Of a stretch of DNA of 64,000 bases, positions 9,106-18,638 are shown one piece after another (positions within the stretch are counted from its first letter, which is position 1; each line of letters opens with the position of its first letter). The stretch comes from Planomicrobium sp. Y74 (GTDB taxonomy: Bacteria; Bacillota; Bacilli; Bacillales_A; Planococcaceae), in assembly GCF_003668635.1 (NCBI RefSeq), contig NZ_RCWH01000004.1:332134-396133 (forward strand), written 5' to 3'. A model generated the notes under the pieces. That model did not search any database. It was not told the DNA's origin and worked only from the letters and a program-made list of their open reading frames with translations. Both the position numbers and the translations under genes were made by a program.

Positions 9106-9375
9106 CTATCCGATTATTCGCGGAAGGCTTTGGAACAGATTGCGCGTGTAATCCAGCAGCGTTGTCAGCATCCATGGTCCGAAAACGACCAGCGAAATGA
9201 AAACAGCGAGTATTTTCGGTATGAACGCCAAGGTCTGTTCCTGAATCTGCGTCATCGCCTGAAAAACACTGACGAGCAGGCCGACACCCAATGCGATCAG
9301 CAGCATCGGCGCTGAAATGATGATGATTGTATAAATCGATTGTTCTGCCAGTTTAATTACCATATCTGGAGTCAT
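9106..9375 (-). CDS. fliQ: Flagellar export gate protein FliQ
   Basis: With the start at 9375 (ATGACTCCAG), nine bases after GGAAGG, the product is 89 residues, the standard FliQ length, with two long membrane helices and the SVFQAMTQIQEQTLAFIPK loop. Upstream ATG codons are too close to the ribosome site. It is unusual in being separated from fliP by about 280 bp of repeat DNA; elsewhere in this operon gaps are short or absent. Confidence 0.95.
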   Translation of the reverse strand: MTPDMVIKLAEQSIYTIIIISAPMLLIALGVGLLVSVFQAMTQIQEQTLAFIPKILAVFISLVVFGPWMLTTLLDYTRNLFQSLPRIIG

Positions 9376-9436
9376 TGAGTTCATCCTTCCTTTACCTAAC
9401 AAGTTGAACAAGTAGTGGATTATAGTCGATATTACG

Positions 9437-9502
9437 CAAAACAGCTCCGCGTTCCTGGGGGCTTGCGCTGAGCTTAGTCCCCATGGAGTCTCCGCTGTTT
9501 TG
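9437..9502. repeat. Palindromic repeat element 1 in the fliP-fliQ gap
   Basis: A 66-bp element bounded by a 9-bp inverted repeat (CAAAACAGC / GCTGTTTTG). The interior is GC-rich with CTCCATGGGGAC and GCCCCCAGGAACGCGGAG blocks, like the small dispersed palindromic repeats of Bacillus and Planococcus genomes. No gene or ribosome site is visible in it. Confidence 0.7.
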
Positions 9503-9533
9503 CTCCATATCTTTAGAGACTTCTCTCAGCGAT

Positions 9534-9610
9534 GGCGCGTTCCAGGACTGGGCGGAGCAATAAGACGAATGTTCTTCTCGGCTTATTGCGGGAGCCTTGT
9601 CCAGAGCGCC
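9534..9610. repeat. Palindromic repeat element 2 in the fliP-fliQ gap
   Basis: A second element with nested inverted repeats: outer GGCGC/GCGCC (9534-9538, 9606-9610), middle TCCAGGAC with GTCCAGA, and inner GCAATAAG/CTTATTGC (9557-9564, 9582-9589). Transcribed within the operon, it would fold as a long branched hairpin. It is non-coding. Confidence 0.7.
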
Positions 9611-9652
9611 GAAGCGTGGATAAAGGCTGATTTTTTAACCCAACTCTACTAT

Positions 9653-10342
9653 TTAAAAACTGAGCAGCAGCGATTCGATGATCAGGTACCAGCCGTCGAC
9701 CAGTACGAATAAAAGAATTTTGAACGGCAACGAAATCATTACCGGCGGCAGCATCATCATACCCATCGCCATCAAGGTGCTGGCCACGACCATGTCGATG
9801 ATCAGAAATGGGATGAAGATAACGAAGCCTATCTGGAACGCTGTCTTGAGCTCACTGATGGCAAATGCCGGAATCAGCGATGTCAGCGGTATCTCCGCGA
9901 TGCTGTCGGGTTTTTCCATTTCCGCGTATTTATAAAAAAGTGCTAAATCTTTTTCGCGTGTGTGTTTTGCCATAAATTCTTTCATCGGCAATGCCGCTGA
10001 GTCCATCGCTTCTTCCTGTCCGATTTCTCCGTCCAGATAAGGCTGAAGCGCGGTTTCATTTATTTCCGAGAATATCGGAGCCATAATGAAGAAGGTTAGG
10101 AATAATGCGAGTCCCACCAATACTTGGTTCGGCGGCATCGATTGTGTGCCGAGACCGGTCCGGACAAAGGACAGCACGATGATGATGCGGGTAAAACTGG
10201 TCATCAGGATTAAAATCCCGGGAGCCACTGACAGGATTGTCAGCAGGAATAATAATTGCAATGTAGTTGAAACGTCTTCGGGATTATCGTTGCCAAAATC
10301 GATTCCGGGAATGTTGACGAGCAGGAGAAGAGAATCCATCAT
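9653..10342 (-). CDS. fliP: Flagellar export gate protein FliP
   Basis: 229 residues with four membrane helices, the [20 protein letters not shown] signature (about 48-67) and a C-terminal [17 protein letters not shown] segment. FliP forms the five-copy ring of the export gate. The start overlaps the fliZ stop (ATGA), indicating translational coupling. Confidence 0.96.
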   Translation of the reverse strand: MMDSLLLLVNIPGIDFGNDNPEDVSTTLQLLFLLTILSVAPGILILMTSFTRIIIVLSFVRTGLGTQSMPPNQVLVGLALFLTFFIMAPIFSEINETALQPYLDGEIGQEEAMDSAALPMKEFMAKHTREKDLALFYKYAEMEKPDSIAEIPLTSLIPAFAISELKTAFQIGFVIFIPFLIIDMVVASTLMAMGMMMLPPVMISLPFKILLFVLVDGWYLIIESLLLSF

Positions 10343-11001
10343 AACGAACGACCTTCTTTGTCCTCGGAATGCTGCTTGCTGAGATCTGATTCCAATTTGT
10401 CCTGCTTTTTACGCTGTTTATCGAGGCTCTGCTTGAACAATTGCTCAAACCCTTTCGTTTGGGAAGGGTTCTTCTCCCAGCGCCCGCCGACCTTTTCTTT
10501 TATGAAACTGGTCACCGTCTTCGGCAATAATGGCGAAGCTTGGGTTTCCACGTCTTTTTCGATTCCATGGATTTCATCGTCTTCGGTAAATTCTTTGATC
10601 AACGTCACTTGATCGCCGACGCCGATCAGATAAATCTGTCCTCCCACTTTTACAAGCTGAAGGGATTTATTGTTTCCTAAGGCTGTTCCGCCCATCAGCT
10701 TTACAGCTTGGTTGGGCTGGAGATTTTTCTGCTTCATCGACAGGAATTTGATCAGGCCGTAAATCATGAAGACAATTAATAAGGTATAGAAGATCAATTG
10801 GCCGATCACCACGATAAAGCTTTTTTCTTCCGGCGCTGCCGCTTCAGCGGGTTGCTCCTGCTGTTCGGCTGCCGGTTGGTCCGTGTCATAGCTGTCGCTG
10901 ACTTTCGGGTCGGCGGCGTGTGCTCCGGATGGTATCCATACTGCCGACAGTGTCAGCAGCAGGATCATCATAATACTGTATAAAGACATTTTTTGGATCA
11001 A
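10339..11001 (-). CDS. fliZ: FliO/FliZ family flagellar biosynthesis protein
   Basis: 220 residues with a signal peptide (cleavage after GAHA, about residue 29), a short acidic/Gln-rich extracellular segment, one transmembrane helix (about 63-85) and a cytosolic FliO domain ([22 protein letters not shown]). FliO is the scaffold for FliP ring assembly. In B. subtilis cheY lies between fliY and this gene; here only 26 bp separate them. TTG start with AAGGAG nine bases upstream. Confidence 0.9.
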   Translation of the reverse strand: MIQKMSLYSIMMILLLTLSAVWIPSGAHAADPKVSDSYDTDQPAAEQQEQPAEAAAPEEKSFIVVIGQLIFYTLLIVFMIYGLIKFLSMKQKNLQPNQAVKLMGGTALGNNKSLQLVKVGGQIYLIGVGDQVTLIKEFTEDDEIHGIEKDVETQASPLLPKTVTSFIKEKVGGRWEKNPSQTKGFEQLFKQSLDKQRKKQDKLESDLSKQHSEDKEGRSL

Positions 11002-11027
11002 GCTTGTAGACTCCTTACATAAAGGTA

Positions 11028-12095
11028 TTAGCGAAGCTTCGAGATTCGTTCTTCTGCAGATAGGATATCGGTAACGCGGACCCCGAAGTTTTCATCGATG
11101 ACTACAACTTCACCCACGGCTATCAATTTGTCGTTCACTAAAATATCGACTGGTTCTCCCGCCAATTTGTCGAGCTCAATAATCGACCCTTGGGAAACGC
11201 CCAGTATTTCTTTAACCGTCCGTTTCGTGCGTCCCAGTTCCACTGTGACCTGAAGCGGGATATCCATCAGCATATTCAAGTTGTTCGGTTCGGCATTTGC
11301 TGCCGCTGAATCATCAAAACTTGAAAACTGTACCGGTTGGATACTTGGTGATGAAACGGATTGTTCTTTTTTATTCTGTTCGTTGTTTTCGTTGTTCGAG
11401 TCAAATTGCATATCCTGTGTCTCCTCCGGCACTTCCTCTTCACCTGAACCGGTCAAGATTCCTGCCATTTGTTTTGCCAGACGCACTGGAATGCACATAT
11501 AGAATTCCGCGTACTGTCCGTTTTGCCCTTTCAATTGGAACGCTGTTTCGGTAAACCATTCTTCCGCAGTAAAATTGGCTTCCGGAAAATCTTCCCGATC
11601 CTCGACCATGTCCATGCCAGACAAGGAATGGTTAACTTCCGATTCCAATAAAGCGGAGAATGTCTGGGAAACAGATGCATACATCTGCTGCACGATATCC
11701 TGCAGGATCTCGAATTGGCGTTCCGTATCTTCGCTTGCGCTTTCCGGATCCACCATTGCAGTCAAAGCCTGCACCTGTTCTTTATTCACTGAAACAAATT
11801 GAATGCCGGAAACGTCGCCCGTATATTCACCGAGCAGGATGAAGAAAGGCGCCTGTGTTTTTGTCATGATTTCTGCTTTCGGCTTTACCGACAACTTCGG
11901 TGAGCTTACCGTCACCTGATTCGACAGCAATACAGACAATACAGCCGAAGAGCTGCCAAGTGCCACACTGAACAATTCCGTCAGCGCTTCGTTTTCGATT
12001 GTGGAAAGTGACGTATTCACCATTTTCTTCTCCTCCTTCTCTCCCCGGTTCAACAAGCCGTTTATTTCATCTAAAGACAAATTACCAGTTACCAT
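11028..12095 (-). CDS. fliY: Flagellar motor switch protein FliY (FliN fusion) with degenerate CheC sites
   Basis: 355 residues: an N-terminal CheY-binding-like peptide ([11 protein letters not shown]), a CheC-like domain pair (about 30-200), a Gln/Asn-rich linker and a C-terminal FliN domain ([21 protein letters not shown]). The phosphatase pattern (D/S)x3-E-x2-N-x22-P is altered: site 1 reads E-x3-E-x2-S-x22-P and site 2 reads E-x3-D-x2-Q with no Pro, so the catalytic Asn is gone from both. It is probably a structural C-ring subunit without CheY-P hydrolysis. Start at 12095, nine bases after AGGAGG and inside the end of fliM. Confidence 0.93.
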   Translation of the reverse strand: MVTGNLSLDEINGLLNRGEKEEKKMVNTSLSTIENEALTELFSVALGSSSAVLSVLLSNQVTVSSPKLSVKPKAEIMTKTQAPFFILLGEYTGDVSGIQFVSVNKEQVQALTAMVDPESASEDTERQFEILQDIVQQMYASVSQTFSALLESEVNHSLSGMDMVEDREDFPEANFTAEEWFTETAFQLKGQNGQYAEFYMCIPVRLAKQMAGILTGSGEEEVPEETQDMQFDSNNENNEQNKKEQSVSSPSIQPVQFSSFDDSAAANAEPNNLNMLMDIPLQVTVELGRTKRTVKEILGVSQGSIIELDKLAGEPVDILVNDKLIAVGEVVVIDENFGVRVTDILSAEERISKLR

Positions 12096-13074
12096 CGCTG
12101 TCATCCTCCTGCGTTTGAACATCCGTAATTTGTACCGCCAAACGGCCTTTGGAAACCCCGGCTTGAGCAAAAAACTTCTGCTTTTCATCAACGAGCACCG
12201 TCACCGGATCCGAAAAGGATTCCTGTAAACGAATCACATCGCCATTTTTCAGATTCAGAAAATCTTCTATATTGATTGATGACTGCCCCAAAACCGCTTT
12301 CACACTCATTTTGGTGCTTTGCAGTTTTTTCTCCAAAGCGGCCACTTCATGATTTTCTTTCGTTTTTTGCTGATTCGCCAGCCAATGCCGTGCCGACAGT
12401 TTCGGCAGCACCTTTTCCAACACCAAATGCGGCAGGCACAGGTTGATAACGCCTTCTACTTCACCGATTTTCGTGTGAAGCGACACCATGATGACTGTTT
12501 CATTCGGCGGTGACATCGTCAGAAATTGAGGATTCACTTCAATTTCCTTCAAAGACGGTGACAACCGGATAACCGATGTCCATGCTTCCTGGAAACAATC
12601 GAGTGCTTTCACAAAAACCCGTTCAATAATCGACGTTTCAATTTCCGTTAAATCATTTGTTTTATTCAACGCATTCCCTTGCCCACCAAGCAGACGATCG
12701 AACATTACATACGCCACATCAGGAGAAAATTCCATTAGCATACTGCCCGGCAGCGGACTTGCTTCAAATACACCAAGCAATGAATTTTTCTCGATATTCT
12801 GGATGAATTCCTCGTACGAATATTGTTCCACTCCCGTTACCGTAAGCTGGACGTATGTACGCAGCTGTGTAGAAAAATAAGAAGTCAGCAAGCGCGCGAA
12901 GTTTTCATGGATCCGCGTCAAGGTCCGGATCTGGTCCTGTGAAAACCGCAGAGCTTTTTTGAAGTCATAATTGTTCACTGTACGTTCTTTGCCGATCTTA
13001 TAAGGTGCAGGCTTCTCTTTTTTAATGGAAGAAAGAATGGCATCTATATTTTCGTCTGATAAATGATCTACCAT
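12082..13074 (-). CDS. fliM: Flagellar motor switch protein FliM
   Basis: 330 residues with the N-terminal CheY-P docking peptide ([13 protein letters not shown], similar to LSQxEIDALL), a CheC-like middle domain and a C-terminal SpoA domain. The retained docking peptide implies that a CheY still exists elsewhere in the genome even though no che gene is in this cluster. Strong ribosome site AAGGAGG. It overlaps fliY by 14 bp. Confidence 0.95.
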   Translation of the reverse strand: MVDHLSDENIDAILSSIKKEKPAPYKIGKERTVNNYDFKKALRFSQDQIRTLTRIHENFARLLTSYFSTQLRTYVQLTVTGVEQYSYEEFIQNIEKNSLLGVFEASPLPGSMLMEFSPDVAYVMFDRLLGGQGNALNKTNDLTEIETSIIERVFVKALDCFQEAWTSVIRLSPSLKEIEVNPQFLTMSPPNETVIMVSLHTKIGEVEGVINLCLPHLVLEKVLPKLSARHWLANQQKTKENHEVAALEKKLQSTKMSVKAVLGQSSINIEDFLNLKNGDVIRLQESFSDPVTVLVDEKQKFFAQAGVSKGRLAVQITDVQTQEDDSDGNW

Positions 13075-13087
13075 GGATGTTTCCTCC

Positions 13088-13303
13088 TTATTCCATCGGG
13101 TCAGGCTTTTGGATTGTCGGCAAAATGCTGATCTGCTGGTAATAGGCTGTCACTTTATCGGTGACTTCCCCTACCGATTCCAGAACGTGAATCTTTTTGC
13201 CAGACACCAGTGTCACCACTGTATCCGGTGTAGCTTCGACTCTTTCGATATAAACCGCGTTTATGGTAAACGGCGTCTGATTTAATTTCGTCAATAGGAT
13301 CAT
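13088..13303 (-). CDS. swrD: FlbD/SwrD (YlzI) family flagellar protein
   Basis: A 71-residue protein of the FlbD family: MILLTKLNQTPFTINAVYIERVEATPDTVV shows the conserved start, with a C-terminal KVTAYYQQI helix. In B. subtilis SwrD raises motor torque. It lies between flgE and fliM, as in Bacillus, where fliL would normally follow. The ribosome site is weak and a perfect 9-bp hairpin (13319-13339) sits just upstream. Confidence 0.88.
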   Translation of the reverse strand: MILLTKLNQTPFTINAVYIERVEATPDTVVTLVSGKKIHVLESVGEVTDKVTAYYQQISILPTIQKPDPME

Positions 13304-13355
13304 ATAAAAGCGCCTATCGAGGGAAGCTCAGCTTCCCTCAGGCCGCCCTCCTTTA

Positions 13356-14159
13356 TTATCGTTTCAAGTTAACAACTTCTTGAAGAATTTCATCAGAAGT
13401 GGTGATTGTGCGTGAGTTTGCCTGGAATCCGCGTTGTGCAATAATCATTTCAGTGAACTCTTCTGTTAGGTCAACGTTGGACATTTCAAGCATGCCGGAT
13501 GCGACGGAGGTGTTTGCACCTGCCACTGTTTGCGGGTTGATGCCATCTGCACTGGCCAGTCCAGTCATTTCATACAGGGACCCACCAAATTTACTAAGAC
13601 CGGTCGGATTTTCAGGATTTGAAATAGCGAGATTAAAAAGAACTGTCTCATCGCCGTTAGGTTCTTTCCCTGTGACTTCACCTGTCCGGTTAATGCTGAA
13701 CGAGTTGTATGTCCCCTGATCAATCGTAATTGGAGCAGCAGCTCCTCCTCCAGCAGGAAAGCCAAGTACATTGTATCCTTGCGAAGTAACAAGACGTCCA
13801 TCTTCAGTTACCGTAAAATTACCGGCACGCGTCAAGTATTGGCCGTCTTGTCCTGCAGCCTCGGGATCTTGAACAATGAAGAAGCCGTCGCCCATCATTG
13901 CCAGGTCAGTTCCAACGCCTGTCGTCATAGAAGAGCCGGCGTTGTGGTTTACATTTATCGCGCCAGTTGAAGATCCAAGACCGACTTGCATCGGGTTGGC
14001 TCCTCCACCGGACATATTCTGGCTCAATAAATCCTGGAAGTTGATTGTGCTTTTTTTGTAGCCGATGGTGTTGACGTTGGAAATATTGTTACCGATGACA
14101 TCCAGTTTCGTTTGGAAACCTTTCATACCTGACACACCTGCGTACATTGAACGTAACAT
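13356..14159 (-). CDS. flgE: Flagellar hook protein FlgE (short FlgG-like form)
   Basis: 267 residues with the rod/hook N-terminal motif (MLRSMYAGVSGMKGFQTKLD...NNISNVNTIGYK) and the C-terminal FlgG-type helix (SNVDLTEEFTEMIIAQRGFQANSR). Length matches B. subtilis FlgE (about 264). Polymerises into the hook with help of the FlgD cap encoded upstream. Ribosome site AAAGGGG. Confidence 0.9.
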   Translation of the reverse strand: MLRSMYAGVSGMKGFQTKLDVIGNNISNVNTIGYKKSTINFQDLLSQNMSGGGANPMQVGLGSSTGAINVNHNAGSSMTTGVGTDLAMMGDGFFIVQDPEAAGQDGQYLTRAGNFTVTEDGRLVTSQGYNVLGFPAGGGAAAPITIDQGTYNSFSINRTGEVTGKEPNGDETVLFNLAISNPENPTGLSKFGGSLYEMTGLASADGINPQTVAGANTSVASGMLEMSNVDLTEEFTEMIIAQRGFQANSRTITTSDEILQEVVNLKR

Positions 14160-14201
14160 TTAGTTTTCCCCTTTCAAGTATTGTCCGTATCCCAGTTGGA
14201 A

Positions 14202-14669
14202 TCAGACAATCTCGTTGTCGTTTTTAATTTCTGTATTCATTTCAATCCGGTTGATTGCTGTAAGTGGAATTTTCTTGCCGCTGTCCAGAAGTTCGATGGT
14301 CAATTCACCGTTTTTGCTTGATAAAGCTTTTACGACTCCCTGGCCCGTTTCCATCTGGCCATTTACTTCATAGGACCAGTCGACCGAAGTTCCGATCAGA
14401 TTTGCGTGGTCCGCTAATGTTTGATTGCCTGAACCACCGACAAAATTAGTCATCGTCTTATTCAGATTCGTCAATTGCTCCAAGCTGCTGAACTGCGCCA
14501 TCTGCCCGATAAATTCAGTGTCTTTCAATGGTTCCATTGGATCCTGGTGCTTCATCTGCGTAACGAGGATCTTCAGGAAAGCATCCTGGCCCAGCGTATT
14601 CTGCGGATCAGACGTTTTTGCCGCTGTCCCTGCCATTGCATTAGCAGTCGATGTATTTGTAACGTTCAT
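14202..14669 (-). CDS. flgD: Flagellar hook capping protein FlgD
   Basis: 155 residues carrying the FlgD signature [22 protein letters not shown] (about 27-48) and a small C-terminal beta domain. Scaffold for hook assembly, exported through the flagellar channel and later discarded. Ribosome site AGAGGTG. Confidence 0.95.
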   Translation of the reverse strand: MNVTNTSTANAMAGTAAKTSDPQNTLGQDAFLKILVTQMKHQDPMEPLKDTEFIGQMAQFSSLEQLTNLNKTMTNFVGGSGNQTLADHANLIGTSVDWSYEVNGQMETGQGVVKALSSKNGELTIELLDSGKKIPLTAINRIEMNTEIKNDNEIV

Positions 14670-14688
14670 CAGAACACCTCTTTTCTTG

Positions 14689-16077
14689 TTAAACTGTGTA
14701 ATCCACTTTCATCATTCCCGAGTCGAGGTGGCTTCGCTGCACTGCTGTTTTTTCTTCTATCTGCTGATAGCCGTTGCTTTCGCGGGCGGCGTTATTCTGT
14801 CGCTGCTGTTGTGTGAAACGCTGCTCGGATTGGGCATTTTGCTGGCCGAGCGATTGCTGTGAGTTATTTTGCACAACTTCAATCTTCTCAACTGTCAAGC
14901 CTTGTTGTATTAATGTGCTCCGGAGCTGATTCAGCTGAAGATCCAAGGCATCTTTCGCCGCCATGCTGCTTGTGAAAATCTGTGCGGCTATTTTGCCGTT
15001 CGTTTCTGTCAGCCGTATATCCAGATGGCCTAGATGATCAGGTGAAATATTCACTTTGATCTGAGTGCTTTCACCGCTTGTGCCCATGCGCATCGAGTTT
15101 TTAAATACCTCACCCAATTCTTCGCTCAGATTATTCATCCGCACCACTGGGGCCGGCACTTGGGACGGTTCTGGTCTCGCTTGAACCGGTTGCGATGATT
15201 GCCCAGGTGCGGCAGTTGGTTTTGCTGCGTCTGCAGAAGCCGCAGTTTGCGTCAGGCTCTGCTTGTTGTCATCCTGCTGTGAAGTTTCCTGTTGCTGTCC
15301 TCCGTCGCTTCGACCCGCAGTGACAACAGCGGCAGAAGCTTGCGCTTTGGCTGCCTGCGCTTCATCCACGTCTACGCTTTTGGTTTCCCCAGCGACTTTC
15401 AACTGTTTATCTGATTCAATCGGAAAAACTGCACCAACTTTTGCTGTCTGGTCAGGTTGAGCGGCCGCTACTGAAACTTTCTTTCCGCTGTCAGCGAGTG
15501 AACCAGTAATTTCCAGGATTTTATTGGCTATCTTTTCAATTTTTTCAGCATCCAAAGCGATTGTTTCCCCATCGACCCCCATTAAACTCGTACTGGCGTC
15601 GAACTTTTTAGTATCAGCCGCTGAAGTTGCCGGCAATATATCGCTTAGCTTTTTAACCAATTCGATTAACTTCGACTGAACTTCTTTTGGTACCACCTGC
15701 TTTTCAGCATCGGGATTAACCGGTGTGAACTTTCTCTTTCCTGTGGTATCGACAAGAATCGTTCCTTCTTTTCTTGCCGGCTGCAAATTGACCAACTGCA
15801 TCAATTCATACATAAGCTTTTGCTGTTCTTCTGAAAGTTCTTCAACAGGCTGCTCCTGCAGAGCGGCAAGCATGTCTTCAATCTTTTTAAGCAATTGCCT
15901 CGGTAACGCCTGGTCTGAGCTGTCGCTTTGCTTCGCGCCGCCCGCCAATGATTTGAGCAGGCTTGAGAAAGCTTGCGAACTTTCAGCCGCCGGAGCTTCG
16001 GCTTTGGCGGATGCTGATTCGCCAGATTGCTTTACAGTCATAGTGGATACTGGACTCGCAATATTTATTGGATTCAC
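14689..16077 (-). CDS. fliK: Flagellar hook-length control protein FliK
   Basis: 462 residues: a long, low-complexity Ala/Gln/Ser-rich N-terminal ruler region and a C-terminal Flg_hook domain (about 350-420) with [13 protein letters not shown] and the [17 protein letters not shown] helix. It measures hook length and triggers the FlhB switch. The GTG start overlaps the fliJ stop (GTGA) and the ribosome site is close, so the true start could be a few codons later. Confidence 0.9.
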   Translation of the reverse strand: MNPINIASPVSTMTVKQSGESASAKAEAPAAESSQAFSSLLKSLAGGAKQSDSSDQALPRQLLKKIEDMLAALQEQPVEELSEEQQKLMYELMQLVNLQPARKEGTILVDTTGKRKFTPVNPDAEKQVVPKEVQSKLIELVKKLSDILPATSAADTKKFDASTSLMGVDGETIALDAEKIEKIANKILEITGSLADSGKKVSVAAAQPDQTAKVGAVFPIESDKQLKVAGETKSVDVDEAQAAKAQASAAVVTAGRSDGGQQQETSQQDDNKQSLTQTAASADAAKPTAAPGQSSQPVQARPEPSQVPAPVVRMNNLSEELGEVFKNSMRMGTSGESTQIKVNISPDHLGHLDIRLTETNGKIAAQIFTSSMAAKDALDLQLNQLRSTLIQQGLTVEKIEVVQNNSQQSLGQQNAQSEQRFTQQQRQNNAARESNGYQQIEEKTAVQRSHLDSGMMKVDYTV

Positions 16078-16541
16078 CTTCTTTCAGCTGTAATGGCCTG
16101 AGATTTCCGATAAAAACGGGTGCTCGCCAGTTCGTCGAAGAAATTCTGTTCCTGTACTTTCTTCTCGTCCTGAAACTTGCTGAGCTCCTGTTCTTTCAGG
16201 CTGCCCCAGGTCTTTTCTTCCTGCGCTTTCTGCTGCAGCTGGTTCTGCGTTCTTGTGACATTGCCTTGAAGGAATTCCAGTTCCCGGTTGGTAACCATGG
16301 ATTGCTCCTGCAGCTGGTTTATGTACATTTCAAGCTTCTGCAACTCGCCGACATTGATGCCGCCTTGCTGCTTTTCTTTTTTGAGATGTTCTGCTTCCGC
16401 CAGTTTGTCTGTAATTGCTCTGCTTTTCTGATAGCCCGCCTGCTCTTTTTTTATCGCGTCAGCCATCTGTACCTGGGCAAAGCCTTTTTCGTTCTCTTTC
16501 AGTTCAAGGATTTTCTGAAATCGGAAATTGAATTGCGTCAA
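16074..16541 (-). CDS. fliJ: Flagellar export chaperone/stalk protein FliJ
   Basis: 155 residues forming an almost continuous coiled coil, opening with the typical FRFQKILELKENEKG. FliJ is the central stalk in the FliI ATPase ring. TTG start overlapping the fliI stop (TTGA), with GGGGGG upstream. Confidence 0.9.
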   Translation of the reverse strand: MTQFNFRFQKILELKENEKGFAQVQMADAIKKEQAGYQKSRAITDKLAEAEHLKKEKQQGGINVGELQKLEMYINQLQEQSMVTNRELEFLQGNVTRTQNQLQQKAQEEKTWGSLKEQELSKFQDEKKVQEQNFFDELASTRFYRKSQAITAERR

Positions 16542-17863
16542 TTCTTAGTCCCCCCAAATTGCTCTGTCAATTTTTCGATGCTTGCATCAAGCGTGGTGTT
16601 TTCATAAATATCCTGTTGCAGATAATCTTTGATCAGTGGATAAGAGCGTATGGCCTGGTCTATCTCTTTATTGGCACCCGCCTTGTAGGCTCCGATATTA
16701 ATCAGATCCTCTGCCGAATCATATGCCGACAGCATTTTTTTAAATTCGATAGCCGCTTTCTGGTGTTCTGTGCTGACGACTTCGTGCATAACGCGGCTGA
16801 CGCTGGCCATAACATTAATGGCTGGAAACTGTCCTTTTTGCGCGATTTTACGGTCCAGCACAATATGGCCGTCCAATATCCCGCGAACTGCATCCGCAAT
16901 CGGTTCGTTCATGTCATCGCCGTCGACCAATACCGTATAAAACGCGGTGACCGATCCTTTGGCCGAAGTCCCCGAGCGCTCCAGTAATTTTGGCAATAAA
17001 GCGAAGACACTCGGCGTATAACCTTTACTTGTCGGCGGTTCCCCGACCGCAAGCCCGACTTCACGCTGGGCCATCGCAAAGCGCGTAACCGAGTCCATCA
17101 TCAGCATGACGTTTTTTCCTTGATCCCGGAAATATTCAGCGATGGTGGTTGCTGTCATGGCACCTTTGATGCGCTGCAGCGGTGTCTGATCGGAAGTCGC
17201 CGCCACGATGACTGATTTCTTAAGACCTTCCGGACCAAGGTCACGTTCGATAAAGTCGCGTACTTCGCGGCCACGTTCACCGATCAGCGCAATAACATTG
17301 ACATCCGCTTCCGTATTTCGGGCAATCATCCCGAGCAGCGTACTTTTGCCGACGCCGCTTCCGGCGAATACGCCGATGCGCTGGCCTTGCCCAACAGTGA
17401 GAAGTCCATCAATTGCTCGGACACCTACTTCCAACGGCTTTTCGATTCTCGGCCGCTGCAATGGATTCGGCGGTGTGTTGTTCGTCGAGTATTTCTTGAG
17501 CCCTTTCGGCAGCCGTGTTTCATCCAGAGGATTTCCTGTGCCGTCCAGTACTTTTCCGAGAATCGACGGTCCGATTTTAATCTGCAGCGGCACGCCTGTC
17601 GCAACGACAAGACAGCCTGGGCCGATTTGGGAAATATCATTCAGCGGCATCAGCATCAATTTATTTTCTCGGAATCCAACCACTTCGGCTTCAATCGGTT
17701 TTTCATAATGATTCGGATACAGCAGACATATTTCGCCGATTTTAGCGTTCGGGCCTTTTGATTCGATTGTCAAACCGATGACCTGCACGACCTTGCCGTG
17801 CTTTTTAATCGGTTCCACTTCATCAATCAGCGCCAGGTATTCATCTTTCCGCTGGTTCATCAT
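16538..17863 (-). CDS. fliI: Flagellar export ATPase FliI
   Basis: 441 residues, F1-type ATPase fold: Walker A FAGSGVGKSTLLGM (about 165), Walker B LMMDSVTRFAMAQREVGLAVGEPP, and a Cys-free C-terminal helical domain. Energises flagellar protein export with FliH/FliJ. Start set at the tandem ATG (17863) seven bases after GAGGAG; the upstream GTG is part of the ribosome site. Confidence 0.96.
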   Translation of the reverse strand: MMNQRKDEYLALIDEVEPIKKHGKVVQVIGLTIESKGPNAKIGEICLLYPNHYEKPIEAEVVGFRENKLMLMPLNDISQIGPGCLVVATGVPLQIKIGPSILGKVLDGTGNPLDETRLPKGLKKYSTNNTPPNPLQRPRIEKPLEVGVRAIDGLLTVGQGQRIGVFAGSGVGKSTLLGMIARNTEADVNVIALIGERGREVRDFIERDLGPEGLKKSVIVAATSDQTPLQRIKGAMTATTIAEYFRDQGKNVMLMMDSVTRFAMAQREVGLAVGEPPTSKGYTPSVFALLPKLLERSGTSAKGSVTAFYTVLVDGDDMNEPIADAVRGILDGHIVLDRKIAQKGQFPAINVMASVSRVMHEVVSTEHQKAAIEFKKMLSAYDSAEDLINIGAYKAGANKEIDQAIRSYPLIKDYLQQDIYENTTLDASIEKLTEQFGGTKN

Positions 17864-18638
17864 TTGTTTTCTCCTCACAATAAGCGAGTAAATGCTTTTT
17901 GATTTCTTCCAATTGGCTGTCGATGGTCACATCATAAGAACCGCTCGGTGTATGCAGCATGCAGCCGCCTGCTTCGACGTTTGCCACTGGAATCATTTTT
18001 AATTCACAATCTGCCCTTACATAGGTTTTAAGTTCTTCCAGGAAGGGTAATAATACCGGGTAATCTTCCAAAGACACTTGCATGATGATGTCTTCCGCTT
18101 CTTCGATATGCTTTAACGCCTGCTTTACGATATTCAGCAATTGCTCTTCATGTTGCTTCAATTCTTCTTTAATCACCCGTTCAGCAATGCGGACGCTTAA
18201 TGACAGAAGAAACGTTTCCGCTTCCTGCACGATTTTCGACTTTTCGCTATAGGCTTCCCGGATCAACTGCTCCATTTCGAGCCGCTTTTCCTTGAAGTCT
18301 TCTTCGGCCTGGAGATAACCCTGCTGTTTGCCGGCATCGAATCCTTGCGCCGTTGCTTCGTCCGCAAGGCGTTCCGCTTCAGCCTGCGCTTCTGTCCGTG
18401 CCTGCTCCCACCAGAATTCAATGTCGGCTTGTGCTTGCTGCTGTTTCTCCTGCATTTCATTTTCCAACTGGGTTTTCTGTGCCAATAAAGCGGTGATTTC
18501 CTGTTTTACAGACAGTTTTTGCTGTTCAGGATCTTTTTCTTCTTCAGTATTCTGGATATTCCGGAATTCTATCTTTTTCGTCTTGAGTATCTTTGTTTCG
18601 ACAGGTTTTCCATGATGATAGCGGATGACATTAGACAA
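17841..18638 (-). CDS. fliH: Flagellar export ATPase regulator FliH
   Basis: 265 residues: basic N-terminus, a long Gln/Glu-rich coiled coil (about 35-140) with GxxxG-type spacing around GFDAGKQQGYLQAEE, and a C-terminal V-ATPase-E-like domain (ANVEAGGCMLHTPSGSYDVTIDSQLEEIKK). Stator and negative regulator of FliI. TTG start nine bases after GGAG, overlapping the end of fliG. Confidence 0.9.
   Translation of the reverse strand: MSNVIRYHHGKPVETKILKTKKIEFRNIQNTEEEKDPEQQKLSVKQEITALLAQKTQLENEMQEKQQQAQADIEFWWEQARTEAQAEAERLADEATAQGFDAGKQQGYLQAEEDFKEKRLEMEQLIREAYSEKSKIVQEAETFLLSLSVRIAERVIKEELKQHEEQLLNIVKQALKHIEEAEDIIMQVSLEDYPVLLPFLEELKTYVRADCELKMIPVANVEAGGCMLHTPSGSYDVTIDSQLEEIKKHLLAYCEEKTNDEPAER

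Noticed and set aside
9412..9652. Possible gene in the fliP-fliQ gap
   Set aside because: No frame has a ribosome site or protein-like codon use; the sequence is dominated by inverted repeats.
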